NCBI GenBank assembly: GCA_002286855.1
Contig: NRSV01000008.1
Span: 620,001 to 684,000 of the forward strand
Length of the DNA stretch: 64,000 nucleotides
Direction: 5' to 3'
Origin: Bipolaris cookei
Taxonomy: Eukaryota > Ascomycota > Dothideomycetes > Pleosporales > Pleosporaceae
The notes beneath the pieces are model-generated. The model worked only from the letters and a program-made list of their open reading frames with translations, was not told the origin of the DNA and did no database searches. This document shows positions 40,203 to 51,127 of this stretch, piece by piece. Position 1 is the stretch's first letter; every line of letters starts with the position of its first letter. A program made the position numbers and the translations under genes.

Positions 40203-43112
40203 ATGCCGCCCGATAGCGACACTATCGATGTACACCCGCTAGGAGGAAGGCAGGAAACACCAGGGCTAGATACCCAGGTCCAGAACGAGATGGAGATAGA
40301 AATCCACCAACCAGCCACCCCCACTAATATCCCAATGACACCTAGCGTGTTTGAAATACCGATCCTACCACCTAATAAGAGACGAGCCAACTTCTCGCCT
40401 TTTGTAGGCTCAACACTTAGAGGTCCTTTTACCTCCACCTAGAATAGAACACTAAAGGCGTCCTCAGTACAAGAAGCCCTTGAAATTGCGAGAAACCTAG
40501 TAGTTCAAGCAGCTAATCTAGCTGAAAACAACCCAACCCAGCAGACTAGCCTGCTAGACCTAGTGGAAGTTTTCAGAGACTACACTGAAAACGGCAGAAC
40601 AAATAAGAAAAACTCTGCAATTTTAGGAGACCAGAGGAATAGTGCTACTACTGAGAGCGCGCTCAATCTAGCTATTCAAGTAGACGCCAAAATCGTCGCA
40701 GTACAGGAGCCCTGGCTACCCAAGGGACCCTCGTACGCAAATACTAGATCTACCACTCACCAGGACTTTACTCAGATACTATCTGACCTAGAGGACAGCT
40801 CCCTAAGGCCTAGAGTATTCTTCTATATTAGAAAAGACCTAGAGGTAGAAGTTAATCTTTATATTAGCGATGATAACGACTTCATAGCCATTAAAGTATT
40901 AGCGACTACCTCAACTCTCTACATCTACAACATTTATAACGAAAAAAGCCTTCAAGAAGGCCTAAACCAAACGACAATCCAGAGGCGCCTCCTACAAGAG
41001 ACCATACAACCTCACTCAATTATTCTAGGGGACTTCAACACCTACCACCCTAGATGGAGCCTAGTGGATCGCAGCCCCAGCACACAAGCAAAGGGCCTAG
41101 TAGAGTGGATAGATACTCAAAATCCCACGCTGCTAAATACCCTATGGACCGGAACCTTCTACAGAAGTAATATGCGGAAAGAAAGCGTATTAGATCTAAC
41201 CTTTGCAACAAACAATATAGCTGCTAGCATCCAGAACTGGCAAACTATACCGGAAGTAGGATCTGATCATCACGCTATACTGTTTAGTATCGATACGCCC
41301 AGCCAGCTGCATAGACAGCCGAAACGATACAATACGAAGCGAACAGACTGGACCATCTTCAAGGAGACACTAGACGAAGAAATCAAAGCTCTAGATCTAG
41401 AAGAACGACTGTCGACACTACCTCCTTTCTCAAACTATACCTCAAGAAAGCTTATCCTAGGGCAAAACATCCCTCTAGAAACTAAGCTAGACAAACTAGG
41501 AGAAGACCTCACGAAGGCTATACAGAACACACTAGAAAAGTCAACTCCGCTAGTCAACCAAAGGTCCAAGCCAAAGCCGTGGTGGACCAGCGAGCTAGAC
41601 AGCCGAAAAAGAGAGTTAAGTAGGGCTTATAGAGCCTATAAAAACGAGGCGAACAAAGAGAACAACAGCTCCCTCTACCAGTGGAAAAGAGAATATCTCT
41701 GCACGAAGAATCGATATCTAAGAGCTATTCGACGAGCTAAACAGAACCACTGGGAAACCTTCCTCCAAAAAGACTCACCTAGGGAGATCTTTAGAGCGCT
41801 AGCATATACAAAAGACAACCTTAGCACCCGAATACCTACAATCAAAGGTAAGGAATCGTTTACTGAGAAATGCAAGGCTTTCAGAGAGGACCTTTTCCCT
41901 CCGCCACCAACAACAACAACTCCCTCCTTCCACACCTACAGAGGAGATAGTAGGTGGACCTGGCCCGCTCTAATAGAGGACGAGCTATACTATGCCTGCT
42001 GTAGAGTAAAGGCGACCTCACCCAGGCCTAATCTAATCAGCCAGGAAGTTATTCAAAAGGCATACACAATGCAGCCAGAAACGCTATTCAAGATATACTC
42101 TACTTTCTTTAATATAGGCTACCACCCAAGGTGCTGGAGAAAAGCAAAAGGAGTTATCTTGAGAAAACCAAACAAACCTGACTACTCGAAACCAAAGGCC
42201 TACCGAGTAATTTCACTTCTAAACTGCCTAGGCAAAGTACTAGAGAGGCTAATAGCTAGGAGACTAGGCGCATTAGCGGAAACAACTGATCTACTCCACC
42301 CCTCTCAACTAGGAGGAAGATTAAAGAAATCCGCCATTGACGCTGCGCTACTCTTCTATAATAATATCCAGCAGCAGAAAAGAAAGCAGAAAGCGACTAC
42401 TACTATCTTTCTTGAAATTAAAGGAGCCTTCGACCACGTCTCAAAAAACAAGCTATTAGAAGGCATGAGAAACCAAGGCCTGCCCTGCTGCCTACTAGCA
42501 TGGACAGAATCCTTTCTTAAAGATAGAGTACTAGAGCTCTCCTTCGATGGACAAACCGAGGAACCACAACAAATCTCAACAGGAACCCCTCAGGGAAGCC
42601 CAGCCTCGCCTATCCTGTTTCTGATCTACTCCAAACCGCTATTTCAGGCGATTCAAGCAAGCGCAAATATCTACTCTTCCTCCTATATAGACGACCTCCA
42701 AATCTCTATATCATCTACGTCAGTAAAGAGAAACATAAAGCTACTAGAAAAAGAGATCCACAATCTCCTCAGACTAGCAGAGGAGTCAGCCATCCAATTC
42801 GATAGCTCAAAAACTGAACTAGTTAACTGGACAAGATCTAGAAAAGATGAAAGTAGAGTTCTTACTCTGCCAAACCAGGAAATAGTACACTCGAAGGAGC
42901 TAGTTAGATGGCTAGGTGTCCACTTTGACAGCAGCCTCAAATTCAAACACCACAACCACATCAGAAACCAAGAGGCTAGCGCAGCTTTTCACCGCCTCAG
43001 CAGGCTAGCCAACTCAAACAAAGGTCTCTCGCCTAGCGCAGTACGACAGCTCTATCTAGCCTGCATCACGAGCGTAGCAGACTACGGGTGTCAAATCTTC
43101 TGGAAGGAGTAG
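40203..43112 (+). mobile_element. LINE with ORF1-ORF2 fusion: endonuclease and reverse transcriptase
   Basis: Element of Tad/LINE type. A first short frame (40203-40442, Met-Pro-Pro-Asp) is the ORF1 start; TAG at 40440-40442 ends it, and the same frame then continues, without a stop, into the ORF2 endonuclease and reverse transcriptase to 43112. Most of ORF1 and the ORF1/ORF2 boundary are therefore deleted in frame. The endonuclease has VQEPWLPKG (Glu), LGDFNTYH (GDFN) and SDHHAIL (SDH). The reverse transcriptase has LEIKGAFDH (motif A), TPQGSPASPIL (motif B) and YIDD (motif C). RNase H and the 3' tail are missing. Poly-A or a target duplication was not seen. Confidence 0.88.
40443..43112 (+). 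CDS. LINE ORF2: endonuclease / reverse transcriptase, truncated before RNase H
   Basis: Continuous frame of about 890 codons with no internal stop. Domains: apurinic/apyrimidinic-type endonuclease about residues 90-290, then reverse transcriptase about 490-770, then a thumb-like region ending SVADYGCQIFWKE. The motif A residue that is normally catalytic Asp (in the LDxxxAFD pattern) is Glu here (GAA, 42414-42416), while the second Asp of that motif and YIDD remain. The substitution would probably abolish or weaken activity. Intact length nevertheless suggests recent loss. The 3' RNase H is found separately near 25 kb in what may be the same family. Confidence 0.85.
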   Translation, partial: NRTLKASSVQEALEIARNLVVQAANLAENNPTQQTSLLDLVEVFRDYTENGRTNKKNSAILGDQRNSATTESALNLAIQVDAKIVAVQEPWLPKGPSYANTRSTTHQDFTQILSDLEDSSLRPRVFFYIRKDLEVEVNLYISDDNDFIAIKVLATTSTLYIYNIYNEKSLQEGLNQTTIQRRLLQETIQPHSIILGDFNTYHPRWSLVDRSPSTQAKGLVEWIDTQNPTLLNTLWTGTFYRSNMRKESVLDLTFATNNIAASIQNWQTIPEVGSDHHAILFSIDTPSQLHRQPKRYNTKRTDWTIFKETLDEEIKALDLEERLSTLPPFSNYTSRKLILGQNIPLETKLDKLGEDLTKAIQNTLEKSTPLVNQRSKPKPWWTSELDSRKRELSRAYRAYKNEANKENNSSLYQWKREYLCTKNRYLRAIRRAKQNHWETFLQKDSPREIFRALAYTKDNLSTRIPTIKGKESFTEKCKAFREDLFPPPPTTTTPSFHTYRGDSRWTWPALIEDELYYACCRVKATSPRPNLISQEVIQKAYTMQPETLFKIYSTFFNIGYHPRCWRKAKGVILRKPNKPDYSKPKAYRVISLLNCLGKVLERLIARRLGALAETTDLLHPSQLGGRLKKSAIDAALLFYNNIQQQKRKQKATTTIFLEIKGAFDHVSKNKLLEGMRNQGLPCCLLAWTESFLKDRVLELSFDGQTEEPQQISTGTPQGSPASPILFLIYSKPLFQAIQASANIYSSSYIDDLQISISSTSVKRNIKLLEKEIHNLLRLAEESAIQFDSSKTELVNWTRSRKDESRVLTLPNQEIVHSKELVRWLGVHFDSSLKFKHHNHIRNQEASAAFHRLSRLANSNKGLSPSAVRQLYLACITSVADYGCQIFWKE

Positions 43113-43899
43113 CAGCGGAGACCAATGGTATGTAGTTATGCGAGTTCCTATAGAGCTCGATGAAGTTCACATTAGATAATGAAACGGTTTATATACTAAC
43201 TAGCGAAGTTGAGATGTCGTTGTCTTTAGAATTGACATCTCATTACTGCGTAAGCGCATCATTGATACGGTTAACTCTTTACACACGCCTGGAAAAGGCT
43301 GATGAATAATGCACCGCCTCTCGTAAAAATAAGCAGAAAGACTATTGACCAAGTGTACTGCATCATACTATGTTACCTACGGGGATATAATCAATCTGGT
43401 GAGTAGCTAGCTGTAAATATGTATATTTAGATTGGAAATCTGTGATTATGACCTTCAATACTGAACTGCTAATACGTACGGACACCATAAGTGATTCTAG
43501 AGATCAACCCAACAAACGATCGCAGATGTTTTCAGTGACGGATTTACTGCAGCCATATCTACCTCGCAGGGTTTTTCGTGGATCTCGATTTCCAGAAGCC
43601 TAATTTAGGAATAGCTACGCCCATGAGGAAGAGGATGTTTGGTTGAATATTGTGCAAAGCACAAGCGGTAATGTAATTAGTTTAAACACAAACAAGTCGC
43701 GCATACAAACGAGCTGCGCACCTAACCAAGTTTGCGCACCTCTATTGACGTACATATAAACAAAGCAACCGTATGATGTATAAGAATTAACGAAGCAGAC
43801 TCAGTATTATCTAGTCACTTCAATCATTTTCTTCTGTGGCAATATGTCGGTCGATTTTATACACTTCCCAAGATTCAATATAGTCGTCCAAGCTGGCTC
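43113..43899. other. Spacer without recognised gene
   Basis: AT-rich, stops in all frames. Confidence 0.4.
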
Positions 43900-44639
43900 G
43901 CCAACTATAGGGACTAGTTTGTGAACTAATCGTCAAACAGTCTACGCAGAGTACAATTCCGTATCAGATACACTACTTAGTTAGAAGTGGTAACATGGCC
44001 TCGATCACTGAGCTAGCTGAATAGTAGAGCTAAGCTCGTAAGGACAAGCCGTCTAATACCAGAAGCTTGCTTACCTAGTAAGCAAGTATCATGGCGGTAA
44101 TAACAGCCCATAAGTTCCAGTACAACAATTAGCAAATATTAATTTAAGATAAGCGACAGCAAGCACGATAACATATTTTGCGTGTGTGGACGCTCCACAG
44201 TAAGTATACAGAGCGCTACTGATACGTTTAGTGGTGGGGCGGCGCGCAGGCCACGCTACTAACTCAGAAAGCGTGCCAAGCTCAGAAGGGGCACGCTTTA
44301 GCACACTGATGGCTGTCGTATGTAGACCATTCTGTTGGAATAGCGAGCTATTGGTATGAAGCAGCCCAAACGACAAGCATGGTCGTTTAGACCTTGTGTA
44401 AATACTCCAATCATAGAGCATGCCAAGTAGATCTTGTGCCCTTTCGTCTCGGCGTACGTCGCTCGAAGGATTTTGTCCCATAGTTAGTAGTGCAGGAGCG
44501 TGCCCTTCTACCTGTATGTATGTTGCTAAGAACTTGTTCTGGTTTGTACTGCTATACATGAGAGCAGAACATGTACCCAGGACATTGCAGTCGGGATACC
44601 ACAGTCCAGTAATTCTTTCCAATCTATTTTCCTCCCGTG
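43900..44639 (+). repeat. Upstream half of a segmental duplication (copy A)
   Basis: The sequence before gene copy A (44640) resembles that before copy B (59850-60316): shared blocks include CCAATCATAGAGCATGCCAAG, GCTCAGAAGGGGCACGCTT and GACATTGC..TCGG.ATACCACA. Both contain a minus-strand frame that shares KRAPSELG; I see this frame as a by-product of the duplicated block. Confidence 0.65.
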
Positions 44640-45299
44640 ATGGCCGCCGTGAGTATAAGGCTGCCCACGCTCGGCTTCGACCAAGAATATCGTTGCAGAA
44701 AGCATAAAAGTCCTCGCTATTATCGACTCAAGTCGGAACACTTAATGATGCCAGTAAAGGATATGAAGGATGCCCTGACCAGCGATCCCCAGTATAACTT
44801 CTATGTCGTTTTTGCATATATCATCTGCTTTTCTCTAGAGGATGCAGTGCTTATTCCATTCAACGGTCTTTATTGGGACGGAAGCCAAGGAGTATACTTA
44901 GATCGTTCGCTCTGCATTATCGTAGACACCGGCGTGGTGGAGTATTGCACAACTGCTTCTTGTCAATAGCTTTCTCTTTTTCTACAGCTAGGTGACGAAT
45001 GTCCGAGCGTAGAAAGTTTCCGAACGAGCGGACTTCAATTCTACAATAAGCATGGAATCTTCATTCAAGAGCGGAAAACAGTGTTCGGTCGTGTCTATCG
45101 AGAGCAGCAAGGACTAAAAACTTTGAATGGAGAGCGCGTTGGAGAGCCAGTGATTAAGTGCATAAAGTACGTATATATACTCTAATCGTTGTATGTTTAA
45201 GCTAGATCACGGCAAGTCTGACTATAATCTATTGCTGCTAGGTAGCGATAGCGGGACGTTCATGCAGTGAAGGGTGAAGACAGGCGTTATTATGTATAA
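44640..45299 (+). pseudogene. Unknown gene, copy A: three in-frame TAG codons
   Basis: Paralogue of 60317-61034. Start MAAVSIRLPTLG at 44640; the shared text includes KHKSPRYYxLK, DPQYNFYxxF, NGLYWDxxxGVYxxxSL and VDTGV. The frame meets TAG at 44967-44969 and continues after it with the LGDECPSVESFR block. It then has an intron (GTACGT at 45167, acceptor GCTAG at 45241) followed by TAG CGA TAG (45243-45245, 45249-45251), where copy B has intact codons at the same place. Stops can all be read as CAG to TAG. No function is known; the protein has no recognised domain, signal or membrane segment. Confidence 0.7.
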
Positions 45300-46739
45300 C
45301 GATGATCACTCCAATAATAACAACATATCCTACTCGTAAATTTAAGCCAAATAGATATCAACAAGGGTGACTAAGTCTTACAGCCTGATGAAACCATGAT
45401 ATATCATTCAAGCACCCCCCAGTCAGAGAGTATCAAATTTGGGCTATCGTGGTTAGTACTATCGTCGCTATTATCGCTATTGCTTGCATCAGTTTCACTA
45501 TCCAATATAGCTTTATGAGCCTTATTGATAGTAGCATCGACATTAGTACACGACTGTGAAAACCTCTCTGGCATACTGAGTAAAGCATTCTAGGTGTTGT
45601 GAAAGCGTGGTGGACGGTAAAGCTGTAATGAGAGTGGCTAGTGAGTTTCGTATATGGATCGACAAGTTGACGAACATTATACCCTATCCACATAGCTGGC
45701 GTACGACTTATCGTTGTAGTACCCTCACCATATCTTAGAGCTACTATTTTAGCGTTTCCATTCCCACTCCATAAAGGTCTCACTGTTATTACAGCTTTAG
45801 CTGCATATTACAATCAGCCCCGCAGGGGGTTTTCGTGGAAGAAGAAACGCGATTTGATTGGCTTTAAGAAACTCTGCGCTGATTAGCCGTGCCAATATAT
45901 TAGGAATCTCCGTTTTTGGATAGCGCCTAGTCATGCGACGAACACCAAAATCTCAACCAGAAAACTAGCTAAAGAACGAGCTCGAAAACCAAGCTCAAGC
46001 TGCACCCCCCTTCAGCATCGCCAGGCGGGGTGTCATTACTACTTATTTTACAATATCAGCATAGCCCCATCACCTCCCTGCCTCGCATCCCGCCTCGCAT
46101 CCCGCCTCAGGTCCCGCCTCACATGCTATCATACCCTCTCTAAGGTTAAAAAGAAATAAAAAAAAGAATATATACGAGGATTATCGTAAGCGACTAAAAG
46201 AGCCCGGCCAAAGTGGGTGCTGTGTTGTCAATCTCAGATGTAACGCGGTACCCAAATCTCCTATTAAATCGTGTGCAACACCTTTCGAGACAAAGACAAT
46301 CTAACGAAAAGAGAAATGGGAACGGGCAAAACGTTTTCAGAGTTATTGAAAGATTTTCAAAGTAGCCGGCTAATTTCTATTACTTTCGCAAGTATCAGCG
46401 GTCCCGTCTTCCTTCGACGCACCAAAGCCATGCCAGAAGCCGATATGGGTTACTTTTCCGACGAAAATCCACTATAAGTAACTGCTACTCTCGCCATTCA
46501 GGTTTTCTTTGTTGATCATGAAAGCCTGGGTCACGATCCCTGGCTAATACGAGCCCGTTCGATGACCTTGCGCAACACAGTCGTTTCAAGAGGTAATGCA
46601 GACTACTATATACATACATCAGGGCCTGGTCACGATTCTAGCCATGCAAGGGGAAGTAAATAATTTGTTTACGGTTGAGGCACATACATGGGACTGACTA
46701 GATCAACAATTTCCGGGACAGCTGCTTTATAGCTCCTAC
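45300..46739. other. Spacer with short satellite
   Basis: About 1.4 kb with no convincing gene. Around 46077-46126 it holds three to four copies of a 12-base unit (GCCTCGCATCCC and variants). A 116-residue minus-strand frame at 45433-45783 is open but unlike any family I know. Confidence 0.4.
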
Positions 46740-47692
46740 ATAGATGAAAACAATGAGCCACTACGCAGTGGTTTGTTTCTGCACTGGACCACCAACGAGC
46801 CTATGAATCCCAGTCTTGACGAAACCTACAGCGCCGTACGCCGGTTAAAAGACATTTATCGAGCATCCTTCCGTGTTTATCCGAATAAGTACGAAGCGCA
46901 GCAGGCGAGAGACAAGTCAGGAGACATCCGAACCTTAGTCGATATAGCCAAGCCATCCCCAGATAGGTTCTCCTATCGACCGAAGACATGTTATGGTCAT
47001 TGCCGATGCTCTATCCAGAGCGAGACGCAAACTGTACATACATAAAAGAACAAAGAGTGGCTGCGCTACACACGTCTATGTGCGGAAGGGTGGAAAGCGA
47101 CATCAACTTACCTGTCACCGAGAGGCGCACGCGTTAGGAGCCGTATCCTAGAGAGTCAAACGTCGGGGAAAGAAATCACGAAAAACGTGAAAGCGGTTGA
47201 AAGCGCCAGCAGACGGTGCTGATTCCTCAGCACATTGGTTCCACCAAGGATTCGTTGCGTCGCTTCCGAAATGCGAGTTCCGAGTGGACAGGGCATCCGC
47301 GGTCAACCCGGCAAGGCAATTACCATTGCAAATACTGCGTTCAACTAAAAGACCGAAGCACTAGCAGTACGGCAGTCTAAAGAAAAGAACCTGGAGTCTC
47401 TAATAGAACGATCCCGTCTTGTTAATTTTGCGCTTTTCGTATTTGAGGCGCTACGCGCGCGTCCCAACAACATACTCGTCTTCGAGTCTCTCGAGGTCGG
47501 CGTTCGCCTCGATATCGGCCTTGCATACGTCGAAACTGTTGACAAGAAGTTCTTTGTGAACGAGATCACACGCTGGTACGGAGCTCATTACTTTTCCCAC
47601 CAGACCTGCGCAGAACTAAAGACACAAATTTGCAAAGAGCTTGCCCGTGCCTTTAGCGCGTTTCTTAATGGTAGTACAAGCCACATACTCTA
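46740..47692 (+). pseudogene. Relic of a fungal hypothetical gene, several frameshifts
   Basis: Coding-like text in three frames. 46740-47045: LFLHWTTNEPMNPSLDETYSAV and RLKDIYRASFRVYPNKY. After a frame change: VIADALSRARRKLYIH and HVYVRKGGKRHQLTCH to about 47146. Then HWFHQGFVASLPKCEFRV (47236 on). Finally a stop-free stretch 47349-47692 with LVNFALFVFEALR, FESLEVGVRLDIGL and FVNEITRWYGAHYFS, ending in TAG at 47690-47692. I recall similar text in dothideomycete hypothetical proteins but no function. At least two frameshifts and one stop. A minus-strand frame (47345-47569) is a shadow of the last part. Confidence 0.5.
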
Positions 47693-48219
47693 GCCGTATT
47701 GCCATCTCGCTCAGAGTCTTATTGCCATAATCGAGGTGCTGCTACGAACACATTAGAGCTTTCGTAAGTAGTAAAGTTAAAATCCCTAATATATTCATTC
47801 CTTTTCTAAGCCACTGCACGCGCTATGCACGTAGTCCAGCTTACGTACCAGCAATCAAAATGCCTTATTGTTCGATCGAACCCATCGCGATTGATATGGT
47901 GAAGCGGCATTGGGCGATGATACCTAGTCACAGAGCGTTCATTAGGCTCCTAGTAATCTCTGAGTGACTATGAGGGATTTGCCTTCGAAAAACGCTAACT
48001 GTCTGGTGGGCCAATGGGAATAGTCAGTGACATTTTTTTGGGGATGTGGGTGCTGACTGCACAAAGGATTCGCTACTGGCTCAGCTTATTAACTTTAACG
48101 ATAACACTTAAGTAGCCCTCACCATGTCAAAGACTTAGAAATCAATCGCCTCCTTACACCGATATTTCGTCTAGAGTGGTGTTAAGTCGTAACGGCGATC
48201 CGATGCGAATCCGCCATAT
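47693..48219. other. Spacer without recognised gene
   Basis: AT-moderate, no open frame of note. Confidence 0.35.
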
Positions 48220-48670
48220 TGTTACGAACCTGAAGGGAGGAGGCACGGCGGTTAAGTTAAGAAGCATCGACGACCAGTCGACCCAGCCATATGTAACGCG
48301 GGGGCACGTATCACGTGACCTCCTCGGTGGCGCATGCCCGAGGAAAGGTCTTGGCAGACCCCTCGTACATAAGCCACCGAGGAATAGTCCTCGTACATAA
48401 GCCACCGAGGAATAGTCCTCGCACATAAGCCACCGAGGAATACTCGGGCTCCTCTGACCGAGGGTTACGAGCATCAAAAGTATATAGTAATAGGCATCGA
48501 ACCCCTAGGGCTCGATGTGTTCAACTTAAGTTACGAGTACAAGTACAATATACGAGTTACTTGCAGAAACACTGTTCATACCACCCTGTCACTTCATCCG
48601 CGAAAACCAACCCAAGAGTCTTGACACCAGAAGTCTTATATTACTTCCACTCAAGATCCTACTCTTAACA
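48220..48670. mobile_element. Solo LTR of a retrotransposon with 5-base target duplication
   Basis: A 451-base block that starts TGTTACGAACC and ends CTCTTAACA (TG...CA with inverted TGTTA/TAACA ends). It is flanked by direct repeats CATAT at 48215-48219 and 48671-48675, as made by LTR-element integration. Inside are a TATA-like GTATATAGTAATAG (48479) and a triple repeat. No gag or pol is beside it, so it is a solo LTR left by recombination between two LTRs. Orientation cannot be told. Confidence 0.7.
48361..48444 (+). repeat. 28-base tandem triplet inside the solo LTR
   Basis: Three copies at 48361, 48389 and 48417 of CCTCGTACATAAGCCACCGAGG followed by AATAGT; each contains the inverted pair CCTCG/CGAGG, so each can form a hairpin. 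Confidence 0.9.
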
Positions 48671-48675
48671 CATAT

Positions 48676-49066
48676 ATGGCCAGCCGTCAGTTTCGTTAAT
48701 CTCATCACCGTTGCCAATCCATTCCAACCCGGTACTAGAACGACAATGCAGTCTTCTCCTAGTCGCGCTCCTGGCGTTAATTCATCTTGTCTGAGCCCCA
48801 GTTTGTCGTAAGCTGCCAATCCCAGTAAAGATCTCCTCCGCCGCCAATTGTGCCTCTCTCACACCTCATGTATTGCGCAATTTTCAGCGACTGGTACCTA
48901 TCTATTTAAGTCTTGATTATGCTTCAAGAAACTAATAGTTTTCGCGATCTTTGGATTCATACTATCATAATAGAGGTACCATACAGGGGTGGTTGAGTCA
49001 CTAGGTATTTCATCTCCGCACGACCGTCTTCTTCCTATTCGGTATGATCATCCATCCCTGTTTTCT
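48676..49066. other. Spacer
   Basis: No gene seen. Confidence 0.35.
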
Positions 49067-49402
49067 CTAACAGGTCAATCCATCAATCTCGTATAGCACA
49101 TCATCCACCGTGTCTTCCCAGTTAATCTGTGCCGATGTGACTATCTTTCGCTTTTCAGCCTCAGTAATCATGATTCGTAATATCGTCTTGAACCTCTGCT
49201 GATTAAGTATGCCAACCTCAATTTCAGACTCTGGATTGAATAAGATGAACCTGTAGCAAACCTTTGCTAGCTGACTGATACGTTATATGCAAAATAGCGC
49301 TTGTTCTTGTTTTACCTATCGGTCCTAAGGCTCCACGACAACAACATAGTTCGCTCTAGTTAAGGTGATTGCCTTTACGAAAGACGTTGAGAGGACCATG
49401 AT
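49067..49402 (-). pseudogene. SNF2-family helicase C-terminal relic with three stops
   Basis: Minus-strand frame from about 49402 (IMVLSTSFVKAITLTRANYVVVVEP) to TAG at 49067-49069. The text corresponds to motifs V and VI of SNF2/Rad5-like helicases: a AITLTRANYVV block (LNLxxAN type), then an EQALxRIxRISQ block and RFILFNPESEIEVGILNQQRF. Three in-frame stops, TAG 49325-49327, TAG 49316-49318 and TAA 49283-49285, fall within 45 bases and each fits a CAG/CAA original. Only the last 110 codons remain. ATP-dependent DNA translocase by family, here dead. Confidence 0.6.
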
Positions 49403-51127
49403 TCACGGACCATTAAGACCTTTCCACTTGTCTAGTCGCTCAGTCGAGGTATTTCTATCCAGACTTCTAGATAATAAAAGTACGTTATCTTGCTTGAACT
49501 GTCTACTGAGTGCAATTGTCGCCTTCTTCTATTGCGGTGCACAGCGGGGAATTGTATCAAAACCTATGAGTACGACAATTAAGACAGGCCGCTGTTTAAT
49601 TGCCGGGTTTGGTTTCTCTATCACAGAGACATAATGTGCTATTAAAGTCTCGACCAGGAACTGAATTGATGGTCACTTTGCCGCTTCGCCAAGCGACTCT
49701 CCAGATACAGTTGGTCTATTTCTGTCATTATTTGGCGTTGGAATTGAGGTTTGCCGAGAACCAGAACTCTTGGTTGACGTGCAGCACTCAGCGTCACTAA
49801 CAACCAGGTGAGTACGCACAGGTAGAAGTTGTTACGTGGATGGGCGCCGTTTTGGCGCTTTGTTTTCTAGTGATGCGTGGGACACATAGTAACAAGGTGA
49901 TAGAAGCCTGTAGGAATAGGTTGCCATCCTACGCGGTATGCAAGAGAAGACTTCAAGAATGTTACGATGAGTTACTGCAGAAGGCAAGGCTCTCAGTAAT
50001 AGACATGTTGCTATCCAGGTGTTTGCAGTAGTCGGCGGTAGAAATACGCAGTAATTGCGGCGCTAACTACAGCTATCAAAGTAGCAAAAGCAAGCCAAAA
50101 GCATGATATGATTTAGTCTCCTCGAGCTAACCTCAAAGGCCGTATTTCTGCACAGATGTAGGGCTGAGCGTAGAAAGTCAATGGGTATAGTGCCTATTAT
50201 TATCAGTGCGCAGTGTTGCAGCAGTAGCGCATATAGGCCACAAAAATGACGATAGCCACCTGAATCAGCATCACCTAAAGTCTTGGGAGAAGGTACCAGG
50301 GAGCCGATACAACACTAAAGCCCTTTGTAGCTGTAGGTTCTTTGTACGCTATGTATAATCTGTCACAAGTCTCCAGATCACAATTGTGCCATATACAGAC
50401 CTAAATGTACACCTCCTTCTTCTGAGCCATCACCACCAGTCCTTCCAAAACTCTATTCAGGTCTTGAAGCGGATGACCCGTTTCAAGGTTTGGCAGAGCT
50501 ACTAACTGAAGTTCTAGCCGCATCTCTTGTAAGCGGTTGGGAAGCTCAAGATTAAGCAGTAGGCCCAAGACATATACCGCGAACTGTTATCTCAAAGCGC
50601 TCTAAGTCAAATAGGAGGGAGAGAGATACTTATTGCGTATCTAATTCTTTCTAGAGTGAAGTCTTTGTAAAACTCAGGAAAGTGACATAGGCAAAATGGA
50701 GAAGATTTAAGACTTATAATACTAAGCAGGTAAGTCTTTCTCATAACGATAAAATTATAGTGTTTGTGTTCGGGTAGAAACATGTACAAGCCAATACCCA
50801 CCAATCGTCACGTGGAAGGCAGCGCCTTGCTTGTTGGTAATCTCGCTTACGTAAGTACGTACGTACGTAACTATACCGTAAACGGCGACGCGTCGCTTGA
50901 CCGCGAGTGGGCATCCTGGCTTTTGACCGTTCCACCTTAGAGCGCGCTCGCAAGCTATAACAGTTACGCAACACACCTCCTGAGCGTTCGCATCTAGTAA
51001 AGATGTCTTCTGATACGCCCTTCAACTCGTAGTGCCACTAGATCGCCACAAACGTCACGTAGCAACAGTGCAACCACCAGATTACTGACCGGATCCAAAG
51101 CCAGATACTTTCGACCCTTCGTGAGGG
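49403..51127. other. Spacer without supported gene
   Basis: About 1.7 kb. Possible further SNF2 relic directly next to 49402, but no motif is certain. Includes the promoter of the gene at 51128. A short GTACGTACGTACGTAA repeat lies at about 50854-50869. Confidence 0.4.

Noticed and set aside
44089..44622. 177-residue minus-strand frame before gene copy A
   Set aside because: Part of the duplicated upstream block; the counterpart in copy B is broken and shares only a short stretch. No family pattern.
46271..46477. MGTGKT at the start of a plus-strand frame, like a P-loop ATPase
   Set aside because: Only six residues match; no Walker B or other helicase motif follows in 60 residues.
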